DNA from: a virus
IMG/VR virus record: IMGVR_UViG_3300034121_000527
Location: 29,973 to 93,972 of that record
Length of the DNA: 64,000 nt
Direction: 5' to 3' (one strand)
Below, one piece after another: positions 59,973-64,000 of the stretch; position 1 is the stretch's first letter; every line of letters starts with the position of its first letter. A model generated the notes under the pieces. That model made no database searches, was not told the origin of the DNA, and saw nothing but the letters and a program-made list of their open reading frames with translations. The translations under genes were made by a program, and so were the position numbers.

Positions 59973-60172
59973 TTGTTACCCTTACCAAATGCGGTATCGT
60001 TGGGGTTAAGAAAACGGATAGCCACAGGCAAAGCCGCAGCCCAGAGGGCATTTAACGTCAACTTCCAGTCTTGTGTAGCTGTGTAGGTAGCCAAAGCGGC
60101 TCCCAGTACACTTCTAGCATAAGATGCTAATATAGCTTTATTTTGTTGTGAAAGATTCATTCTGATGATCAT
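59969..60172 (-). CDS. Holin-like membrane protein next to endolysin
   Basis: A 67-residue protein with two hydrophobic helices (ARSVLGAALATYTA and LNALWAAALPVAIRFL), then a polar end NPNDTAFGKGNK, a pattern often seen next to actinophage endolysins. Its start overlaps the preceding stop as ATGA with GGAAGA upstream, and its end overlaps the endolysin start. The pair makes a likely lysis cassette. Confidence 0.7.
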   Translation of the reverse strand: MIIRMNLSQQNKAILASYARSVLGAALATYTATQDWKLTLNALWAAALPVAIRFLNPNDTAFGKGNK

Positions 60173-60318
60173 TCTTCTTCCTGAAAACCAGGGGTTACTG
60201 AAGTTTTCTGTATAGCATCAATTGTAGCCTCTAGGACAGCTATACGCTGGGCCTGTTGTGAAATCTGATTTACCAGTGATTCAACAATCTTGTTAACATC
60301 TAGTTGTACATTTGACAT
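60169..60318 (-). CDS. Short coiled-coil protein upstream of holin-like gene
   Basis: A 49-residue reading frame from ATG at 60318 to TGA at 60169, with AGGAG upstream. VNKIVESLVNQISQQAQRIA and VLEATIDAIQ form a heptad coil. The end overlaps the holin-like start. Role unknown. Spanin is unlikely because no membrane segment is present. Confidence 0.6.
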   Translation of the reverse strand: MSNVQLDVNKIVESLVNQISQQAQRIAVLEATIDAIQKTSVTPGFQEEE

Positions 60319-60445
60319 TTTGTTTCTCCTGTGCTAGGTAGGTTTGGTAGTTTCTTGTTGCTAGCTTATCACATGCACCTCGTGGTTTACGCAACCAAAA
60401 GAACAAATCAAGGTTAAAAAGCATTTTGAGTGCGTTACGAGCCAT
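60293..60445 (-). CDS. Short basic protein
   Basis: A 50-residue reading frame from ATG at 60445 to TAA at 60293. The start overlaps the previous stop (TAATG). It has a short hydrophobic run (LFNLDLFFWL), then a basic region and two C-terminal Cys residues. It overlaps the coiled-coil gene by 26 bases. Existence is supported only by spacing and frame. Confidence 0.45.
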   Translation of the reverse strand: MARNALKMLFNLDLFFWLRKPRGACDKLATRNYQTYLAQEKQNVKCTTRC

Positions 60446-60645
60446 TAGTTACCTTCCAATATTTCTTGTTCTTCAATTATCGGCGCTTGCCATACACCAT
60501 CAACGAGCATCCATCCCGTGTTGAGCGGGTTCTCTGGTGTTACTTCAATCAAGGTACAGCGTAGTGCCGCTTCTGTCGCCTCTTTGTCATCTGCAACAAT
60601 TATGTTTGACACATAGTTGCCGTTTATCATTGCATAAATTGCCAT
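60445..60645 (-). CDS. Small tail-fibre-associated protein
   Basis: A 66-residue protein starting MAIYAMINGNYVSNIIVADD and ending with VDGVWQAP, a pattern that recurs in small fibre-linked proteins of other phages, often next to Gly-rich adhesins. AAGGAG precedes it. Role unproven. Confidence 0.65.
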   Translation of the reverse strand: MAIYAMINGNYVSNIIVADDKEATEAALRCTLIEVTPENPLNTGWMLVDGVWQAPIIEEQEILEGN

Positions 60646-60654
60646 AAATACTCC

Positions 60655-62220
60655 TTAATAGAAAAGATATATAACACCGTTGCCTCCAGTACCACCAGTG
60701 CCGTAATTCATTCCAGCACCTCCCCCACCCCCGCCGTTTCCGCCATTTCCACCGTTCACGGTTGATGCGTTAGAACCAGCACTAATATACCCTCCGCCCC
60801 CGCCACCTGCACCAACAAGAATGCCTGTGCCACTTGTTCCCGTTCCGCCAGCAAATCTGTCTCCAGCACCACCAGACGCACCAGTGACTGTGTTTAACCC
60901 CGTAACACTTGCAGCACCCCCGCCAATAAGACCCCGACCGCCACCATTGGCAGTTACTAAACCAGCAACAGAAGCGTTTGTATACCCTCCGCCCCCACCA
61001 GAGACACCAGCCCCTCCAGGTAACCCGCTCCCACCTCCACCCGCATAACCAATGCCACTCACTGACGAGGCTGGAGCACCATAGAAAGAAGCGCCACCTC
61101 CTGTTGGACCTTGAAAAGAAGAAGAGTTACCACCGCCAGCACCCCCAGCAATGGGAGCCAAGTCATCACCGCCACCGCTCCCGCCACCAGCAATGACCAT
61201 TCCGTAAAGTGTGTCACCACCTTTGAAACCCTGTCCGTTTGAATTGTTATAATTAAAAGCTGTGCTGTCTGTCGTGAAAGCCATTTCCATTTGACCGCCC
61301 GCACCACCATTACCAACAGTGCAAGTATTAGAAGCAAATGTCCAACCAGCAGAAAATCCACCGCCCCCACCACCACCATAACTTGCTACTGGTGAAAGGT
61401 GGAACTGTGAGTTGCCACCGCTAGTCCAAGCCGTTGCTTGGGCGAGAGTGCTAGCAACAGAATATTGCGTAGAACTTGCTCTGACCACAGTCAGTGCTGA
61501 TAAGTTAAACCCTGACGCAGTGTGACCAGTCATAGAAACTATTGAACCAACTTTATAATTGTTTGCGGCAGTATATGTGACCACCCCAGTAAATGTGATG
61601 GTTCCAGTTGCAGCGCCAGTAGTTGCGTTTGTAACAGTGAAACTTGTTCCAGGAGTGCTTGCGATAACAACATATGTTCCGTTGTATCCAGTGGGTGTTG
61701 AACCTGAAATTGTTACTGGCACACCAACTGGAACGGCGGTTGTGGTGCTGTATGTAACCTGACCAGCAACGGGAGAACCTGCTGTCACGGCAGTTATTGT
61801 TCCGCCCGCAACGGCACCAGTCGTTACTGTTCTTGCTGTAGCAGTAGCGGTTGTCAGGGTTGGCGTACCAGTAGTGGCGTTTGTGACCGTAAAATTAGTT
61901 GCGGAAGCCGTAGCAATAGCAGTGTCAGTAAGATTGTATCCAGCAATACTTGAACCCACAGTTGTCACCTGCATGCCTGCAACAAAATTGTTATCACAGG
62001 TGTATGTAACAGTTGTTCCATTACCTGAGATATTAGTTATGTTGCGAATGTTTAGAAGCGGTCCTGTTCCACCACCACCACCACCACCAATGCACACCGC
62101 ATAAACACGCTTGACACTGCTAGGAATTGTAACGCTTCCGCTTGCAGTAATTGTCTGTTGTAATTTCAATCCAAACGGTGTATCCGAAAATTGAGAATTT
62201 TGATAAATGTTTACGCCCAT
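60655..62220 (-). CDS. Gly-rich tail fibre/adhesin with beta modules
   Basis: A 521-residue protein. The N-terminal 45 residues (FGLKLQQTITASGSVTIPSS) match the 286-residue neighbour. Residues about 50-260 hold three beta modules (e.g. VPVTISGSTPTGYNGTYVVI), which recur in the baseplate protein at 29.8 kb. Residues about 280-521 are Gly-rich with many GGGGG and short loop changes, ending GGNGVIYLFY. Gly-rich, loop-variable adhesins such as T4 gp38 bind receptors and evolve fast. It likely sets host range. Confidence 0.75.
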   Translation of the reverse strand: MGVNIYQNSQFSDTPFGLKLQQTITASGSVTIPSSVKRVYAVCIGGGGGGGTGPLLNIRNITNISGNGTTVTYTCDNNFVAGMQVTTVGSSIAGYNLTDTAIATASATNFTVTNATTGTPTLTTATATARTVTTGAVAGGTITAVTAGSPVAGQVTYSTTTAVPVGVPVTISGSTPTGYNGTYVVIASTPGTSFTVTNATTGAATGTITFTGVVTYTAANNYKVGSIVSMTGHTASGFNLSALTVVRASSTQYSVASTLAQATAWTSGGNSQFHLSPVASYGGGGGGGFSAGWTFASNTCTVGNGGAGGQMEMAFTTDSTAFNYNNSNGQGFKGGDTLYGMVIAGGGSGGGDDLAPIAGGAGGGNSSSFQGPTGGGASFYGAPASSVSGIGYAGGGGSGLPGGAGVSGGGGGYTNASVAGLVTANGGGRGLIGGGAASVTGLNTVTGASGGAGDRFAGGTGTSGTGILVGAGGGGGGYISAGSNASTVNGGNGGNGGGGGGAGMNYGTGGTGGNGVIYLFY

Positions 62221-62229
62221 AACTTCTCC

Positions 62230-63090
62230 TTAATAGAAAATGTAAAGAATCCCGTTACCGCCTGCGGCACCTGCGGCACCCCCACCACCACCGAGGCCCC
62301 CAGCACCACCAGAACCCGTTGTTGCATTACTACCGTTTGCTGCAATTCCCGCGCCACCACCACCATTGACATTTCCCGTATGACTGACTCCCGTCCCACC
62401 TGTGTAGATAGTTCCGTTAATACCAATGGCATTCCCACCAGCACCAGATGTACGAGTTCCTGAAGGTGATTCGCCACTACCACCCGCACCACCAATAATC
62501 CCCGACCCGCCATTGCCTCCAGACTCTCCAACAGACTGAGAACGAGAGCCACCACCACCAGAAATGCCGTCAGCACCATTTCTGTAACCCAACCGACCTC
62601 TGCCACCACCAGCGCCACTTCCAGTCCGTGCTAAAACTGGCGGCGAAAGCGTGGCACCAGCGCCACCTGCAAACCCATAGTAATTGGTACTGCCAGAATT
62701 ACCATTAGTATCATTGCCTCTACCAGCACCCCCAAGCACACCAGAGTTTCCGCCACCAGCAATAATATGCCCATAGCGGCTATATCCTCCTGGGTCACTT
62801 GCACCAGCGCCAATGATGCAACTTGATTGTGCCAATGTCCAACCCCACGAAACACCACCAGCACCACCACCACCACCGAATGCGCCCTGAGAACCAGCGC
62901 CAGTGATAATCACATACACCCAAGTTATACCACTAGGAATTGTTACCGCACCTGATGAAGTAATTGTTTGTCGCAAGCGAAGTCCATGTGGTGCAAAAAA
63001 AGATGTGTCTGCAATCGGAGTATAATCAAGACCCTGCATCCCAGTAGAAACTTCACTTCCTACCTGTCCTCTGCGGTTTGGGTTAGCCAT
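62230..63090 (-). CDS. Gly-rich tail adhesin, paralogue of neighbour
   Basis: A 286-residue protein. Residues about 36-75 (PHGLRLRQTITSSGAVTIPS, WVYVIITGAG) match the neighbour's N-terminal segment, and both end in IYxFY. The rest is a Gly-rich collagen-free array with polar loops (GGGG and NGSNATTGSG). The two look like tandem duplicates that have diverged in the beta module section. AGGATTTCC precedes the start. Confidence 0.75.
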   Translation of the reverse strand: MANPNRRGQVGSEVSTGMQGLDYTPIADTSFFAPHGLRLRQTITSSGAVTIPSGITWVYVIITGAGSQGAFGGGGGAGGVSWGWTLAQSSCIIGAGASDPGGYSRYGHIIAGGGNSGVLGGAGRGNDTNGNSGSTNYYGFAGGAGATLSPPVLARTGSGAGGGRGRLGYRNGADGISGGGGSRSQSVGESGGNGGSGIIGGAGGSGESPSGTRTSGAGGNAIGINGTIYTGGTGVSHTGNVNGGGGAGIAANGSNATTGSGGAGGLGGGGGAAGAAGGNGILYIFY

Positions 63091-63452
63091 TAGGAAATCC
63101 TATTGATGTAACCAGAAATAGTAATAACTGATGCCGTTGCAGCGAAAGCATAAACTGTGTTCGCTGCTGCACCTGTGCCAGTCAACGGTAGACCAGCAAC
63201 AATCAAAACATCACCAGATTGCGGAGAAAGAGTAATTGGTTTGGCGTGCTGTACCGCACCTGTTCCACCAAATTGCACCGTGAGCAACACTGGCGATGTT
63301 GAAGTATTATTTGCATACAACCACACCTCGTCAATAATTGAAGACGAAGTTCCTGTTGCGTGAATGGTTGTGCCAGTTGAAGCAGTTTGAACTACTGTGA
63401 TGGGTTGTCCTTGTGTTGAACCACTTAGTAAAACTTTGCTAAATGTTGCCAT
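63090..63452 (-). CDS. Small beta-rich fibre protein
   Basis: A 120-residue protein with SKVLLSGSTQGQPITVVQTA, IIDEVWLYANNTSTSPVLLT and SPQSGDVLIVAGLPLTG, a beta sandwich pattern widespread in aquatic phages among fibre genes. AAGGAG precedes the start. It probably forms part of a fibre tip or cap. Confidence 0.7.
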   Translation of the reverse strand: MATFSKVLLSGSTQGQPITVVQTASTGTTIHATGTSSSIIDEVWLYANNTSTSPVLLTVQFGGTGAVQHAKPITLSPQSGDVLIVAGLPLTGTGAAANTVYAFAATASVITISGYINRIS

Positions 63453-63461
63453 TGTTACTCC

Positions 63462-64000
63462 TTAACCGAATACTTGATTTGCTATAATGTTTTGGTCGTT
63501 TTCAAAACTACCACCAGCATTGGCAATCACAAACGCAGTCGTAGCAACCTTGGTTGAATTATCGCCAACAGTCTGAGTTGTAGCGGTTGTAGTTGATGCT
63601 AACGCACCATTATAGGATGTTGCAGTAATAGTCCCATTTACTTGAAGGGCTGTTGAAGGTGAGGCAGTACCTATACCGACATTACCTGCGTTGGTAATAC
63701 GCATACGCTCGGCGGTTACGGACGCGCCAACGGAAGTAGTGAAAAAAGTTATACGACCAGGGACACTACCTGTTGCTACGGTACCATCAACCTGAGCAAT
63801 AATTCTTGCCGCAAGAGGGTCTAGTGTTGTTCCATCCGCACCAGCAAACATCAACTCCGCAATGCTGTCACCACTAACAAGTGCTGTTACTGCACCAGCA
63901 GCAGTGCCACGACTTTTACCCAGAACAAAACGCAGACCATTACTGTCGGCTCTGTTAAGAACAGAAGTAAATGCAGTTAACCCACCGCTTCCTTGTTCAT
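63462..64000 (-). CDS. Tail fibre protein, C-terminal part (runs off window)
   Basis: The frame is open from the right edge to TAA-type stop at 63462, giving about 178 visible residues; the N-terminus lies outside the window. ERMRITNAGNVGIGTASPST, then LQVNGTITATSYNG is the standard repeat found before fibre C-termini, and SENDQNI-like polar residues end it. No S74 domain is seen, so the protein ends differently from the fibre at 57.6 kb. Confidence 0.75.
   Translation of the reverse strand, partial: EQGSGGLTAFTSVLNRADSNGLRFVLGKSRGTAAGAVTALVSGDSIAELMFAGADGTTLDPLAARIIAQVDGTVATGSVPGRITFFTTSVGASVTAERMRITNAGNVGIGTASPSTALQVNGTITATSYNGALASTTTATTQTVGDNSTKVATTAFVIANAGGSFENDQNIIANQVFG

Noticed and set aside
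1-64000. tRNA genes, integrase, attachment sites or insertion sequences
   Set aside because: None were recognised. The gaps between genes are mostly under 80 bases, so there is little room for RNA genes; a dedicated scan was not possible.

Overview
The window is one continuous stretch of a double-stranded DNA phage genome, read here from the middle of one gene to the middle of another. It carries the virion set of a contractile-tailed (myovirus) phage: terminase, portal, scaffold, N4-gp56-type capsid protein, tail sheath, tail tube, tape measure, baseplate J and gp25-like proteins. It also carries a replication and recombination module. The host is most likely an actinobacterium. The strongest reason is a WhiB-family iron-sulfur regulator, a family confined to Actinobacteria and their phages. 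The modest G+C content (roughly 40-45% by eye) and a secreted lysozyme-like protein with a Thr-rich stalk would suit a low-GC aquatic actinobacterial lineage, but that is inference. No integrase, tRNA, rRNA, IS element or CRISPR array was seen.

Almost everything is on the minus strand, so transcription runs from high to low coordinates, with many ATGA and TAATG overlaps that imply translational coupling. From right to left: 56.0-64.0 kb holds tail fibre and adhesin genes (Gly-rich proteins, a fibre with an S74 chaperone end), a lysis group (M15 endolysin plus holin-like protein) and small unknowns. 48.1-56.0 kb is packaging and head: terminase, small HTH protein, metallophosphoesterase, portal, scaffold, capsid. 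29.8-48.1 kb is neck, tail and baseplate, with a collar-type fibre gene placed between head and neck genes. 28.8-29.8 kb holds a second holin-like gene and an unknown.

A small plus-strand island at 27.7-28.7 kb (Dps plus three short Lys-rich proteins) ends at a strong bidirectional terminator that separates the late genes from the replication module. The replication module (13.0-27.6 kb) starts with an initiator gene containing three 24-bp dyad iterons next to an AT-rich stretch, a lambda-O-like origin inside the initiator gene. It continues with a helicase loader, DnaB-like helicase, primase, SNF2-type helicase, MerR-like regulator, SSB-like protein, family A DNA polymerase, RecA-like recombinase, two or three PDDEXK-type nucleases including a Cas4-like one, and a SpoVS homologue.

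4.6-13.0 kb is an unexplained block of low-complexity, probably disordered proteins, including one of 1,532 residues and one Pro/Gly-rich protein of 561 residues that share a short repeated motif. 0-4.6 kb holds a TGT/DpdA-like TIM-barrel candidate that seems to lack the catalytic aspartates, a HAD-like protein, a Cys-rich protein, a DUF1599-type protein, WhiB, the secreted lysozyme-like protein and an HTH protein.

The items most worth following are the initiator-embedded origin, the probable translational frameshift of the tail assembly chaperone, the TGT-like neighbourhood, the disordered-protein block, the Dps/Lys-rich island, and a beta-rich module repeated between a baseplate protein and a fibre protein.
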